Origin: Arsenicicoccus piscis | GTDB lineage: Bacteria; Actinomycetota; Actinomycetes; Actinomycetales; Dermatophilaceae | DNA: 64,000 nt | Reading direction: 5' to 3' | Assembly: GCF_022568835.1 (NCBI RefSeq) | Contig: NZ_JAKZHV010000003.1 | Coordinates: forward strand, 186,001-250,000 | Shown here: piece by piece, positions 35,845-45,532 of the stretch | Layout: every line of letters starts with the position of its first letter | How positions within the stretch are numbered: position 1 is the stretch's first letter | Position numbers and translations under genes: made by a program | The notes under the pieces: generated by a model | The model's database searches: none | What the model was told of the DNA's origin: nothing | What the model saw: the letters and a program-made list of their open reading frames with translations, nothing else

Positions 35845-36363
35845 ATGCTGACGATCAGCCAGCTCGCGGCCTACGCGGGGGTGACCGTGCGGGCGGTGCG
35901 TCACTACCACCGCGTCGGGCTGCTGGCCGAGCCGGAGCGCGACCACTCGGGCTACCGGGTCTACGGAGCGGGGGACGTGGTGCGGCTCATCCGGATCCGC
36001 ACCCTCGCCGAGGCCGGCGTGCCGCTGGCGCGGGTCCGCGAGCTGCTGGATGCCGACCCGGAGACGTTCGCCACGGCGTTGGACGAGATCGACCGGCGGC
36101 TGCGGGTGCAGATCCGAGCGCTGCAGCAGCACCGGCGGCAGATCCGGTTGCTCGAGTCCAGCGAGACGCTGGTGGACGCGTTCGCCGAGGACGCGCACCC
36201 GGTCGTCGGCCGGTTGCGCGACAGGTTGGCCGAGCGGGGCTGGAGCGGGTGGACCCGCGTCAAGAAGCGTTCTCCCCGAACCCTGGTCAGGGAGGCGGAT
36301 CAGCCGACGGTGGTCAGCTGTCCGACTCGATGTCCACGTCGTGCTTGCGTGCGGCGGCCTTGA
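35845..36363 (+). CDS. MerR-family regulator, C terminus truncated
   Basis: 172 residues from the ATG at 35845 (an ATG at 35836 is also open). N-terminal MerR winged helix: LTISQLAAYAGVTVRAVRHYH, GLLAEPERDHSGYRVYGAGDV and RIRTLAEAGVPLARVRELL, followed by the dimer coiled coil. After LAERGWSGW (about 36245) the sequence becomes Arg/Pro-rich and unlike any regulator, and its 3' end overlaps the DUF6582 gene on the other strand. I read this as loss of the effector domain with read-through to a chance stop. The DNA-binding half is intact; it probably regulated the adjacent exporter. Confidence 0.7.
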   Translation: MLTISQLAAYAGVTVRAVRHYHRVGLLAEPERDHSGYRVYGAGDVVRLIRIRTLAEAGVPLARVRELLDADPETFATALDEIDRRLRVQIRALQQHRRQIRLLESSETLVDAFAEDAHPVVGRLRDRLAERGWSGWTRVKKRSPRTLVREADQPTVVSCPTRCPRRACVRRP

Positions 36364-36568
36364 TGCGGTCGCGGATCCGCTCGACCTCCGTAGCGGTGTA
36401 CTTCGCCGCGTTCGCCTTCTTGCTGATGTAGCTCCAGGCGGCCCGAACGTGCTCCGCGGTGTCGATGGGGTACTTGTTGTTGACCGGGTCGGCGAACTCG
36501 ACGTCGCCGTACTTGCGTTCGCCCTCGTCGGGGTTGACGTCGTCACGGTGGTGGATCGGCTTGCTCAT
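36314..36568 (-). CDS. DUF6582-like small protein
   Basis: 84 residues: SKPIHHRDDVNPDEGERKYG, then FADPVNNKYPIDTAEHVRAA and WSYISKKANAAKYTATEVER. The KYPIDTxEHVRAAWSYI core is the signature I associate with DUF6582, a helical module found alone or inside phage capsid and protease proteins. There is no phage gene nearby, so here it is a free-standing chromosomal copy. Function unknown. Its 3' end overlaps the decayed tail of the MerR gene. ATG at 36568 with GAGGATGAG upstream. Confidence 0.8.
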   Translation of the reverse strand: MSKPIHHRDDVNPDEGERKYGDVEFADPVNNKYPIDTAEHVRAAWSYISKKANAAKYTATEVERIRDRIKAAARKHDVDIESDS

Positions 36569-36666
36569 GGCTCATCCTCACACGGGCTCGCCGGCTGCGG
36601 TAGAGCTCGCGCGTCCCGCGTGGCAACCGGCGGCAATTGCCAGGAACCGGGTCTAGCGTCGATCAG

Positions 36667-38325
36667 GTGGAGACCACGCAGGTCAGGGCGCAGGGCACGC
36701 CAAGCGGTCGGCTCGAGCCGGCCGGACTGGGTGCGGTCGTCGGCCTGGCGACCGGGGCCGTCACGGTGGGAGCAGCTGAGCTCCTCGCCGGGCTGGGGCA
36801 GCGAGCCGGCTGGGCGAGTGGCACGCCGTCGCCGATCGACGCCGTTGGTGCTGCGTTCATCGATCGAGCTCCACCGTGGCTCAAGGACTTTGCGGTCTCT
36901 ACGTTCGGGACGAACGACAAGATGGCTCTCTACGTCGGCATCACTCTGGTCCTCGTCCTGCTGAGCTGTGCCATGGGCGTAACTGCCGTCCGCTCGAGGC
37001 GTGCCGGCGTGGCCGTCCTGCTGCTGCTCGGGACTGTTGCGGCCGCCGCCGTGCTGTCGCGGCCGCACGCGTCATCGACCGACCTGGTGCCGCTGCTCAT
37101 CGGTGTGGTCGCCGGATGGTGGCTGCTGACTCGCTGGACCGGCCGGTTCGTCCAGCGGCCTGCGCGGACTGGCTCCTCCGGATCGACCGTTGCGAGCAGA
37201 GAGGTTGCGGCACAAGGCCGTTCGCCGCGGGAGGCTCGCTCCGTGTCGTCGGTGTCGTCGGTGTCGCGTCGCGTGGTGCTGGGCTCCGGCCTGGCCGCGG
37301 TGGCGGCCGGCGCGGTCGGCGTCCTCGTCGGTCGGGTGGTCGCCGGGAGCGTGCGCGCCGCGTCGGTGGCCCGCGACGCGTTCCGCGTGCCGCCGGTGGC
37401 CAGGCGCGTCACGGTGCCCGCGGGGGCCGACCTCGGGATCCGCGGGGTGACGCCGTTCATCGTGCCCAACGCCGAGTTCTACCGCATCGACACCGCTCTC
37501 GTGGTGCCGCAGGTCGACCCCGCGACCTGGTCGCTGCGGGTGACCGGGATGGTCGAGCGGGAGATCACTCTCGACTGGGCAACCCTGCTGAGCAAGCCGA
37601 TGCAGGAGGCGATGGTCACCCTGATGTGCGTCTCGAACGAGGTCGGCGGGACGCTCAACGGCAACGCGGTGTGGACCGGGTGGCCGGTACGAGAGCTGTT
37701 GAAGGAAGCGGGAGTTCGCCCGGGTGCGGACATGGTGCTGTCGACCAGCGTGGACGGCTTCACCGCCGGGACGCCGCTCGAGGCGATGACCGACGACCGC
37801 AGCACGCTGCTCGTGGTGGCGCAGAACGGTGAGGCGTTGTTGCCCGAGCACGGCTTCCCGGTGCGGCTGGTCGTGCCCGGCCTGTACGGCTACGTGAGCG
37901 CCACCAAGTGGGTGAGCGAGCTGAAGGTGACGACGTTCGCCGACGACATGGGCTACTGGACCCCGCGCGGCTGGTCGGCGCTCGGGCCGGTCAAGACCCA
38001 GTCGCGCATCGACGTGCCGCGCGACGGTGACACCGTGGCCGCGGGCACCGTCGCGGTGGCCGGGGTCGCCTGGGCGCAGCACCGTGGCATCAGCGGCGTG
38101 CAGGTGCGCGTCGACTCCGGGCCGTGGGAGCAGGCCCGACTGGGCACGGACGCGACGATCGACGCCTGGCGCCAATGGGTCTACGAGTGGCCGGCGACGA
38201 GCGGACGGCACACCCTCACCATCCGCGCGATCGACGCCGACGGCCGACCCGAGACCGACAAGGTCGCGCCGCCCGCCCCCGACGGGGCCAGCGGCTACCA
38301 CTCGATCCAGGTGACGGTCTCGTAG
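36667..38325 (+). CDS. Membrane-anchored molybdopterin oxidoreductase (sulfite-oxidase-like)
   Basis: About 552 residues from the GTG at 36667; the start is uncertain because no good ribosome site is visible. The N-terminal 170 residues hold four membrane helices. A fifth helix (residues about 205-225) leads to a sulfite-oxidase molybdopterin domain: FYRIDTALVVPQVDPATWSL, the cofactor Cys in TLMCVSNEVGG, WTGWPVRELL, TTLEAMTDDR-like loop and VVPGLYGYVSATKWV. The C-terminal 90 residues are the Mo-cofactor dimerisation domain (VAGVAWAQHRGISGVQVRVD). The catalytic domain should face outside. Natural substrates of this membrane form are not known. Confidence 0.87.
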   Translation: METTQVRAQGTPSGRLEPAGLGAVVGLATGAVTVGAAELLAGLGQRAGWASGTPSPIDAVGAAFIDRAPPWLKDFAVSTFGTNDKMALYVGITLVLVLLSCAMGVTAVRSRRAGVAVLLLLGTVAAAAVLSRPHASSTDLVPLLIGVVAGWWLLTRWTGRFVQRPARTGSSGSTVASREVAAQGRSPREARSVSSVSSVSRRVVLGSGLAAVAAGAVGVLVGRVVAGSVRAASVARDAFRVPPVARRVTVPAGADLGIRGVTPFIVPNAEFYRIDTALVVPQVDPATWSLRVTGMVEREITLDWATLLSKPMQEAMVTLMCVSNEVGGTLNGNAVWTGWPVRELLKEAGVRPGADMVLSTSVDGFTAGTPLEAMTDDRSTLLVVAQNGEALLPEHGFPVRLVVPGLYGYVSATKWVSELKVTTFADDMGYWTPRGWSALGPVKTQSRIDVPRDGDTVAAGTVAVAGVAWAQHRGISGVQVRVDSGPWEQARLGTDATIDAWRQWVYEWPATSGRHTLTIRAIDADGRPETDKVAPPAPDGASGYHSIQVTVS

Positions 38326-38550
38326 CGTCGGGATCTGGCGGCTCCAGATCGTGTGGCTTCGGCGCCGTTTGGGCGCCGGAGAGGGGTGTCGTACGCGTCC
38401 GTTCATGTCCGGATGGCGGTGAGATGCGGGCGAACCGAGGCAACTCTGAGACAACTGCCCCAGAACCCGCCGGCCAACAGGTTCGCGCGGCACTGGTGAC
38501 GCCATCAGCGGTCACCCTCTCTCGGAACCTCACGAAAGGTGGACATCATC

Positions 38551-38811
38551 TTGGGCTGGGGCATTCTCGGTTGGATCATCTTCGGCGGCATCGCCGGATG
38601 GATCGCCAGCAAGATCATGAGCACGGACGCGCAGCAGGGCATCGGCCTGAACATCGTGGTCGGCATCATCGGCGGTCTGCTCGGCGGCTGGGTGCTGTCG
38701 TTGCTCGGCGTCGACGTGGCCGGCGGCGGGCTCATCTTCAGCATGCTGACCGCCATCCTGGGCGCATGCATCCTGCTCTTCGCCGTCAAGGCGATCAGCG
38801 GCCGCCGCTGA
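38551..38811 (+). CDS. GlsB/YeaQ/YmgE-family stress-response membrane protein
   Basis: 86 residues, three membrane helices with glycine packing (ILGWIIFGGIAGWIASKIM, IVVGIIGGLLGGWVLSLLG, LTAILGACILLFAVKAISGRR), the standard pattern of the transglycosylase-associated GlsB family. The best start is the TTG at 38551, since AAAGGTGG lies 8 bp upstream; a GTG at 38539 would add four residues but lacks a site. Such proteins rise in stationary phase and acid or envelope stress; the mechanism is unknown. A strong hairpin follows the stop. Confidence 0.88.
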   Translation: MGWGILGWIIFGGIAGWIASKIMSTDAQQGIGLNIVVGIIGGLLGGWVLSLLGVDVAGGGLIFSMLTAILGACILLFAVKAISGRR

Positions 38812-38829
38812 CCCGGCGCGCCACTCCCA

Positions 38830-38866
38830 GGAAGGGGAGGTCACCGTTGCGGTGACCTCCCCTTCC
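38830..38866. terminator. Terminator hairpin after the GlsB gene
   Basis: GGAAGGGGAGGTCACC (38830-38845) and GGTGACCTCCCCTTCC (38851-38866) form a perfect 16-bp stem with a 5-base loop. It starts 19 bp past the GlsB stop and before the convergent AI-2E gene, so it can serve both strands. It lacks a U-tract, as often in high-GC actinobacteria. Confidence 0.88.
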
Positions 38867-38960
38867 TGCGTCTGAGCCTGGTGGGAGGGGGTTGCGGCCG
38901 GGTCGAGACGGGGGTTGGCGACTGAGACGGCGGTTGGTGACGTCGGCGGGGTGGGGGTGA

Positions 38961-40223
38961 CTAACTGCCGTCTCGGTGTCGGGACGCCGTCTCGCCATCG
39001 GTGGTCGGGCGGTCGGTGAGCTCACGTGACTCGGCGGGGTCACGGTCTACGGAGTGCTGGTCCTTGGCGGCCGGAGCGCCCTCGACCTCGGCGCCCGCAG
39101 CATCGGCGGGCTCGGACGCGTCCTCGTCATCCGCACCCTCGACCGCAGCGGCGTCACCCGCACCGGCGTGCCAGCCCTTGACGGCTGCGGTGACGATCCC
39201 GGCGAGCGGCACGGCGAGGAACAGGCCGACGATGCCGTAGGCCGTGCCACCGACGGCGGCGAGCAGCAGGGTGACGATCGGGTTGAACTCCATCGCCCGC
39301 GACAGCAGCAGCGGCGACAGGACGTTGCCCTCGATCTGCTGCACGGCCAGCACGATCAGCAGGGCCCAGAGGGCGGTGATCGGGCCGCCGAAGAAGAGCG
39401 CCACGATCACGGCGACCGCCCCGGCGAGGGTGGCGCCGACCATGGGGACGTACCCGAGGACGAAGGTCAGCGCACCGATCGGCAGGGCGAGCGGGACGCC
39501 GAGGATCCACAGGCCGAGGCCGATGAACAGGCCGTCGACCAGGCCGGTCACGGTCGAGGCGAACATCCAGCCCCGGGCCGTGCGGACGGTCCCGCGGAAG
39601 GCCGAGTCGGTCTGGCTGCGGCGCTGGACAGGCACGACCGAGCGGATCGAGTTCCACAGCTTGTCGCCGGAGGTCAGCCCGAAGATCGTGAGGAAGATCG
39701 CGAGCACCACCACCGTCAGCAGCGTCCCGAGGCTGGTCAGGGTCGTGACCGCGGCCGTGCCCACGCCGGAGGCGATGCCACCGATCCGCTCACGCAGATG
39801 CGTCTCGAGCGAGTCGAGCAGCCCGGACGGCAGCTCGATGCCGCTGCGGGTCGCCCAGTCGCCGGCGGCCTGGATGCCGCCGAGGGCGGCGGAGGCGAGC
39901 TCGTCCCAGTCGCCCAGGACCCGCACGCCGATGAACCAGAACAGGGCGAGGAACGCTCCGAGGTAGACCGTGACGCACAGCAGCGCGGCCACGACGCTCG
40001 GCATCACCCGTCGCAGGCGCCGCGCGACCGGCCACAGCAGCGCGGTCTGGGTGAAACCCAGGAAGGCGCCGACGAAGACGGTCGTCACCTGCATCAGCAG
40101 GTAGATCGCGCCAAGCCCGACCAGCGTCAGCACGGCGAGCCGGCCGGCGATGGCTGCTTCCTTGGCGAGCCACTCGTCGCGGTCCTGCCGGGGAGGGTCG
40201 GGGACGGGTGCGGTGCGGCTCAC
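38961..40223 (-). CDS. AI-2E family (PerM-like) transporter
   Basis: 420 residues with about eight membrane helices. Family segments: FLGFTQTALLWPVARRLRR near the start, FLTIFGLTSGDKLW, FASTVTGLVDGLFIGLGLWILGVPLALP, LTFVLGYVPMVGATLAGAVAVIVAL and VQQIEGNVLSPLLLSRAMEFNPIVTLL, the last being the most conserved block. The C-terminal 80 residues are acidic and disordered (GADDEDASEPADAAGAEVEG). Members export diverse solutes; transport of AI-2 is shown only for a few. It is transcribed alone, away from the DUF305 gene. Confidence 0.9.
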   Translation of the reverse strand: MSRTAPVPDPPRQDRDEWLAKEAAIAGRLAVLTLVGLGAIYLLMQVTTVFVGAFLGFTQTALLWPVARRLRRVMPSVVAALLCVTVYLGAFLALFWFIGVRVLGDWDELASAALGGIQAAGDWATRSGIELPSGLLDSLETHLRERIGGIASGVGTAAVTTLTSLGTLLTVVVLAIFLTIFGLTSGDKLWNSIRSVVPVQRRSQTDSAFRGTVRTARGWMFASTVTGLVDGLFIGLGLWILGVPLALPIGALTFVLGYVPMVGATLAGAVAVIVALFFGGPITALWALLIVLAVQQIEGNVLSPLLLSRAMEFNPIVTLLLAAVGGTAYGIVGLFLAVPLAGIVTAAVKGWHAGAGDAAAVEGADDEDASEPADAAGAEVEGAPAAKDQHSVDRDPAESRELTDRPTTDGETASRHRDGS

Positions 40224-40435
40224 AAGATGACCTCTCGAGGGGCTGGACCGGCGGGCTACCGGGGCAGTGTCGCTGCGGGGGACGTGATCGTGCAGTCACT
40301 CTGTCACCTGGCCGGTCGGCGGCCGGGGGACGTGACCGACTGATGGTCCCGCCAGGCGCCACGCCGACCCGGTGTCTCTGCGTCCAGCGTCGTGTGCGAG
40401 GGTCGAGGGACCACCCGAACGAAGGAGACAGTGCC

Positions 40436-41098
40436 ATGACCCCCTTGCGGCTCCGCAGCTCGATGCTGGTCGCCACCGCTCTCGTGGTGGGCGGCCTCAC
40501 CGCCTGCGCGAGCGACTCCGACAGCTCGCACGACGGGGCGCACGGCTCCGCCCATGCCACGACCTCGCCGAGCACCACCTCGTCGCCGGCAACCACGAAC
40601 ACCATGGGATCCACAAGCACCCCGAGCGCGGCCGGCAGCGCCGACGCCTCCCGGGAGGGTGACATCAGCTTCGCGCAGATGATGATCCCGCACCACGAGC
40701 AGGCCGTGGAGATGTCCGACCTCGCCCTGGCCAAGCCCGGCGCGTCCGCTCAGGTGCGCGACCTCGCTACCCAGATCAAGAAGGCGCAGGACCCAGAGAT
40801 CGCCACGATGCGTGGGTGGCTCGCGAGCTGGGGAGCGCCGAGCGCCGCGCCGACCGGGATGGGTCACGACCACGGGGACGGGATGATGAGCGCGAGGGAG
40901 ATGGCCCAGCTCGAGGCCGCCACCGGCGCCGACTTCGACCGACGCTGGTTGAGCATGATGATCGCCCATCACGAGGGTGCCGTCACCATGTCGGAGCAGG
41001 TGCTCGGCACCACGAAGGATCCGGCCGTCCGCACGCTCGCCGAGTCGATCATCTCGGGTCAGAAGGCGGAGATCTCCACGATGCGTGGTCTGCTCTGA
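40436..41098 (+). CDS. DUF305 lipoprotein (second copy)
   Basis: 220 residues from the ATG at 40436 after GAAGGAG. Lipoprotein signal (VGGLTAC), a long Ser/Thr/His linker, then the two DUF305 helices MMIPHHEQAVEMSDLAL and MMIAHHEGAVTMSEQVL with a Met/His-rich loop (GMGHDHGDGMM) between. Same layout and the same ISTMRGLL-type end as the copy at 12462, about 28 kb away. This one is outside the copper island and lacks the CAAACCTCAAC motif, so it may be the resident copy and the island one acquired. Confidence 0.92.
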   Translation: MTPLRLRSSMLVATALVVGGLTACASDSDSSHDGAHGSAHATTSPSTTSSPATTNTMGSTSTPSAAGSADASREGDISFAQMMIPHHEQAVEMSDLALAKPGASAQVRDLATQIKKAQDPEIATMRGWLASWGAPSAAPTGMGHDHGDGMMSAREMAQLEAATGADFDRRWLSMMIAHHEGAVTMSEQVLGTTKDPAVRTLAESIISGQKAEISTMRGLL

Positions 41099-41102
41099 CG
41101 CG

Positions 41103-41704
<602 letters not shown>

Positions 41705-41720
41705 TCAGGGGTGCGCGTGA

Positions 41721-42591
41721 TCAGGGCCTCAGCGGCCCGTAGAACCAGGACGCGGTGACGCCGCCGTCCATGAGGATGTCGGACCCGGTGATGAAGGCGC
41801 CCGCCGGGCTCATGAGCAGCTCGCCGACCGTCGCCACCTCGTCAGGAGTTCCGGCGCGACCCACGGGGCAGCCCTCGAGCATGGCGCGGTAGCCCTCACC
41901 GCGTGGGCCGGTCAGCTCGTCGCGGGCGAGCGGCGTGATGATGATCCCCGGGCTGATGCAGTTGTTCCGCGCACCCCGCTCACCCCAGGTGACGGCAGCA
42001 GCCTTGACCCGCAACGCATTTGCGCGCTTCGACACCTGATAAGCGTGCAGGGGGTCGCTCACGTCGGCGAGCAGTGGCAGGTCGAGCAGCTCGTCGGTCG
42101 GCGTCATCGCGAGGGCCTCGTCCTCCTCGGTGGTGAGTGCCGGGAGGCGGTGCCCCGACTGCGACGCGATGACGACACCGGAGCCACCGGGGGCGATCAG
42201 CTCACCGAAGACCTCCAGCACCAACGCCGTCCCGTAGAGGTCTACGCGCAGGATGGTGTCCGGGCTCGCCTGCGAGGGCGACACGCCCGCGGCGTGGATG
42301 ACCCCGACGATCGGACCGTGCGCGGCCGCTCGCTGGGCCAGATCGGTCACCGACTCGCGCGACGAGACGTCGACGACCGCAGTCGACACGTCGAAGCCGG
42401 CGTCCAGCAGGGGTCTGCGCGGCCGCCTCGGCGTTCGCCTCGACCAGGTCAGCGACGATCACGTGCCGGCCGGCACTCACCCGCCGGGTGATGGCCTGAC
42501 CGATCGAGCCGCTGCCGATCACCACGACGACGTCGGTCTGGTCGTCCGCGCTGGTAGGGGCCGCGCTGGTGGGGGGCGACGGGGTGGTCAT
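41721..42591 (-). pseudogene. Short-chain dehydrogenase, one frameshift
   Basis: The frame from ATG 42591 reads VVVVIGSGSIGQAITRRVSA, GRHVIVADLVEANAEAAAQT and then loses sense. The family sequence continues one frame over with LLDAGFDVSTAVVDVSSRES, IHAAGVSP, VIASQSGHR, AYQVSKRAN (Tyr and Lys present) and closes with GSDILMDGGVTASW at 41721. One extra G in the run at 42410-42413 accounts for the shift; removing it gives about 289 residues. The homopolymer position makes a sequencing error as likely as true decay. Confidence 0.85.
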
Positions 42592-42804
42592 GGGGCGGTC
42601 CCTCCAGGTCTCGGGGTTGGCGGGGTTGACGGGGGTGGCCAGCGCGGTGGCCGGCCGGGGTCCACACCCACCACGCTACGAGCCCGGTGGAGAGCGAGGG
42701 AGGGTCTGGCATTGCCACCCGACGCGATCGACGGTCGCCGTCGTCCGGGTGGATTGCCACCCGAGGTCTGGACCGCACCTGCCTGCGGTGCGAGCCTGGA
42801 CCCC

Positions 42805-43611
42805 ATGCAGGAGCGGCGGCTGCACCCGGGACTGGCCGGGCTGGTCCACCGCGTCGTGGGTTACGACTACCGGGTCGATCCACGGGCGGTGCACCACGGC
42901 GTGCCGGGGCCGGGCGTGACGGTCATCATCAGCTTCGACGAGCCGCTGGACCTCCAGTGGCACGGTGAGCCGTCGACCCGCGAGCAGCACTGGTTGCTGG
43001 CCAGCGGGCTGCACACGCGACCGGTCCTGATCTACACCCATGGTGTGCAGCGCGGGGTGCAGCTGGACCTCACCCCAGCCGGCTGCCGAGCGCTGCTCGG
43101 GGTGCCCGCTGCCGCCATCGCCCGCGGGTTGGCTCCGCACGCCGAGCTGCCCCGCGGCGTCACCCCCGAGCTGCACGAGCGGCTCTGGGCCTCGACGTGG
43201 CACGAGCGGTTCCGGCTGCTGGAGGAGCACCTCCTCGCCCTGCGGGCCGACGCCGGCGACGCCGGCGGCGAGGTCCCAGCCGACCTGGCGCGCGCCTGGC
43301 GGCTGCTGGAGCGCCACCACGGTCGGCTGGGCGTGGCCGAGCTCGCGCGCGAGGTGGGGTGGTCGCGGCGGCACCTGTCGACCCGTTTCGCGGCGGAGTT
43401 CGGCATGACCCCGCAGGACGTGCGGCGGCTGCACCGCTTCGGCGCCGCCATAGCGCTCGCGCGGACCGGCCGGGCCTGGGCCGACGTGGCGAGCGCGGCG
43501 GGCTACGCGGACCAGGCGCACCTGAGCCGCGACTTCCACGAGCTGTCCGGGCAGACGCCGACCCAGTGGCGGCGCGAGGTGTTCCCCATCCTTCAAGACG
43601 AACCCGCTTGA
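42805..43611 (+). CDS. AraC-family transcriptional regulator
   Basis: 268 residues from the ATG at 42805. The C-terminal 100 residues have both AraC helix-turn-helix units: VAELAREVGWSRRHLSTRFAAEFG and VASAAGYADQAHLSRDFHELSG followed by TPTQWRR. The N-terminal domain (HHGVPGPGVTVIISFDEPL, HTRPVLIYTHGVQRGVQLDL) resembles the cupin-like sensor of DUF6597/AraC regulators. It overlaps nothing and is followed 19 bp later by a VOC-family protein, with which it shares direction; regulation of that gene is a fair guess. Confidence 0.88.
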   Translation: MQERRLHPGLAGLVHRVVGYDYRVDPRAVHHGVPGPGVTVIISFDEPLDLQWHGEPSTREQHWLLASGLHTRPVLIYTHGVQRGVQLDLTPAGCRALLGVPAAAIARGLAPHAELPRGVTPELHERLWASTWHERFRLLEEHLLALRADAGDAGGEVPADLARAWRLLERHHGRLGVAELAREVGWSRRHLSTRFAAEFGMTPQDVRRLHRFGAAIALARTGRAWADVASAAGYADQAHLSRDFHELSGQTPTQWRREVFPILQDEPA

Positions 43612-43630
43612 GGCGCAGGAGGCTTGAGCC

Positions 43631-44041
43631 ATGACTACACCAACTCTGTTTCACAGCATCCACTTCGACGACGCGGACGCCGGGCTCGCCTTCCTGCGCG
43701 CGATCGGCTTCGAGGAGCGGGGGGTTCATCGGGACCCGGCGGACCCCAGCGTCGTCGTGCACGCCCAGCTCTCCTGGGGTGGCGCCGGTGGGGTGATGTG
43801 CGGCTCGGCGCAGCGCTCTGCTCCGGCCGCCGCCGGCAGCTACCAGCGGCGCGTCGGCGTCGGCTCGTGCTACCTGGTCGTCCCCTCGGACGAGGCCGTC
43901 GACGAGGTCTACGAGAAGGCGCTGGCCGCGGGCGGCAGCTCGGTGATGGAGCCGGAGGACCAGGACTACGGCGGACGCTCTGCGACGGTGCGCGACGCTG
44001 AGGGCAACCAGTACTCGATCGGTTCCTACGCGGGGGAGTAG
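43631..44041 (+). CDS. VOC-family (glyoxalase/bleomycin-resistance-like) protein
   Basis: 136 residues. The paired beta-alpha-beta-beta-beta units of VOC proteins are visible: LFHSIHFDDADAGLAFLRAI, VVVHAQLSWGGAGGVMCGS, SCYLVVPSDEAVDEVYEKAL and YGGRSATVRDAEGNQYSIGS. The last segment carries the conserved Asp-x-Glu-Gly-Asn turn. Metal ligands are not all clear, and the substrate cannot be named. AGGAGG lies just upstream of the ATG, and the gene follows the AraC regulator by 19 bp. Confidence 0.88.
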   Translation: MTTPTLFHSIHFDDADAGLAFLRAIGFEERGVHRDPADPSVVVHAQLSWGGAGGVMCGSAQRSAPAAAGSYQRRVGVGSCYLVVPSDEAVDEVYEKALAAGGSSVMEPEDQDYGGRSATVRDAEGNQYSIGSYAGE

Positions 44042-44180
44042 CCCCTCGCTCGACCCGCCGGGTCCCGCCGAGACGGCAGATCCCGGACAGGTCTGCGGCG
44101 TGTCGTGTCCGACATCTGCAGGTTCGGTGGCTCGGACGCGTTGTCAGGGGCTGTGGAGGCTGGCCGGATAGCCTGCCGGC

Positions 44181-44984
44181 ATGAGCCAAGACCGGATCCG
44201 CCAGCTCGTCGTGACCGTCAGCGGGGTGGTCTGTGTCTTCGGCACGCTGCTCGGGACGGGGGTGATCGGGACCCGGGTCGCCGAGTCGTCCGGAGGGACG
44301 CTGGCCGCCGACGCCACCTTGATCGCGCCGGCGAGCACGGCGTTCTCGATCTGGTCGGTGATCTATCTCGGGCTGCTCGCCTACGTGATCTGGCAGTGGC
44401 TGCCGGCGCATCGCCGTGACGATCGGCTGCGCGCCACCGGCTATCTCGGGGCGGCGAGCATGGTCCTCAACGCCGCCTGGTTGATGGTGACCCAGGTGGG
44501 CTGGCTCTGGGTCAGCGTCGCCGTGATGATCGCGCTGCTGGTCACGCTGGGTCGGCTGGTGGATCACCTGGCCCGGCGGCCGGCCACGTCGACCGTAGAG
44601 CGAGTGGCCGTGGACGGGACGTTCGGGCTCTACCTCGGGTGGGTCTGCGTCGCCACCTGCGCCAACATCGCCGCGACCTTGGTGGCCTCGGGGGTGCCCG
44701 CCACCGGTGGGCCGTCCGAGGGGGCGACGGTGGTCGTGATCGCGGTGGTCGTCGGCCTCGCCGCGTTCCTCGCGCGCCGGCTGCCGGCTCAGTACGCCGT
44801 CGGCGTCGGCATCACCTGGGGGCTCGTGTGGGTGGCGGTCGCCCGGTTCACCGACCAGCCGCAGTCGACCGCCGTGGGGGTCGTTGCCGCCGCGGCTGCG
44901 CTCGCCACGGTTGCGCTCTATCTCCGATCCCGCGCCGCCACCACCGCCACCTCTGCCACCGCCCGGGAGCTCCCGGCACGCTGA
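44181..44984 (+). CDS. TspO/MBR-related membrane protein
   Basis: 267 residues and about seven to eight membrane helices. The segments STAFSIWSVIYLGLLAYVIWQ, NAAWLMVTQVGWLWVSVAVM and GTFGLYLGWVCVATCANIAA resemble the tryptophan-rich TspO/MBR fold, but the protein is longer than classical TspO (about 160) and belongs to the extended actinobacterial form. Classical members bind porphyrins and affect oxidative stress. The organic hydroperoxide resistance gene follows 52 bp downstream in the same direction, which fits a redox-stress context. Confidence 0.78.
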   Translation: MSQDRIRQLVVTVSGVVCVFGTLLGTGVIGTRVAESSGGTLAADATLIAPASTAFSIWSVIYLGLLAYVIWQWLPAHRRDDRLRATGYLGAASMVLNAAWLMVTQVGWLWVSVAVMIALLVTLGRLVDHLARRPATSTVERVAVDGTFGLYLGWVCVATCANIAATLVASGVPATGGPSEGATVVVIAVVVGLAAFLARRLPAQYAVGVGITWGLVWVAVARFTDQPQSTAVGVVAAAAALATVALYLRSRAATTATSATARELPAR

Positions 44985-45036
44985 CCGATCACCCGCTCGA
45001 CCATCCATCAGGCACGACCGATCGAAGGAGAATCCG

Positions 45037-45459
45037 ATGTCCACGATCTACACCGCCGAAGCCATCTCCACCGGCGCCGGCCGCAACGGCCGCACCCGCA
45101 CGGACGACGGGCGCATCGACCTGCAGCTCGCCATGCCCAAGGAGATGGGTGGGTCCGGCGACGGCACCAACCCCGAGCAGCTGTTCGCCGCGGGCTACGC
45201 CGCCTGCTTCCACTCGGCGCTGCAGGCCGTCGCGCGGGCCGCGAAGGCGGACCTCGGTGACTCCAGCGTGGGCGCCCGGGTGGGCATCGGCCCCAACGAC
45301 TCCGGTGGCTTCGCGCTCGAGGTGGCCCTCGAGGTCGTCATCCCCAACCTGCCGCACGACGAGGCGCAGCAGCTCGCCGACAAGGCTCACCAGATGTGCC
45401 CCTACAGCAACGCCACCCGCGGCAACATCCCCGTCACCGTCACGGTCACCGACGACTGA
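45037..45459 (+). CDS. ohr: Organic hydroperoxide resistance protein (Ohr)
   Basis: 140 residues from the ATG at 45037 after GAAGGAG. OsmC/Ohr fold with both catalytic cysteines: Cys57 in GYAACFHSAL and Cys121 in HQMCPYSNATRGN, plus the N-terminal YTAEAISTGAGRNGR block. Ohr reduces fatty-acid and peroxynitrite hydroperoxides with lipoyl partners, in the cytoplasm. I see no OhrR gene next to it; the nearest MarR (17241) is far away. Start, length and motifs are all standard. Confidence 0.95.
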   Translation: MSTIYTAEAISTGAGRNGRTRTDDGRIDLQLAMPKEMGGSGDGTNPEQLFAAGYAACFHSALQAVARAAKADLGDSSVGARVGIGPNDSGGFALEVALEVVIPNLPHDEAQQLADKAHQMCPYSNATRGNIPVTVTVTDD

Positions 45460-45532
45460 CGGCGATCGCCTGATCTCCTCCGCTGCCGGCGGCTCGGGCC
45501 CAGGCTCTCGCCGGGGTCTGCTTGACCGAGGT

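Noticed and set aside
36314-36568. Prophage remnant, because of the DUF6582 protein
   Set aside because: No other phage gene, integrase or attachment site nearby; free-standing copies of this module occur in bacterial chromosomes.
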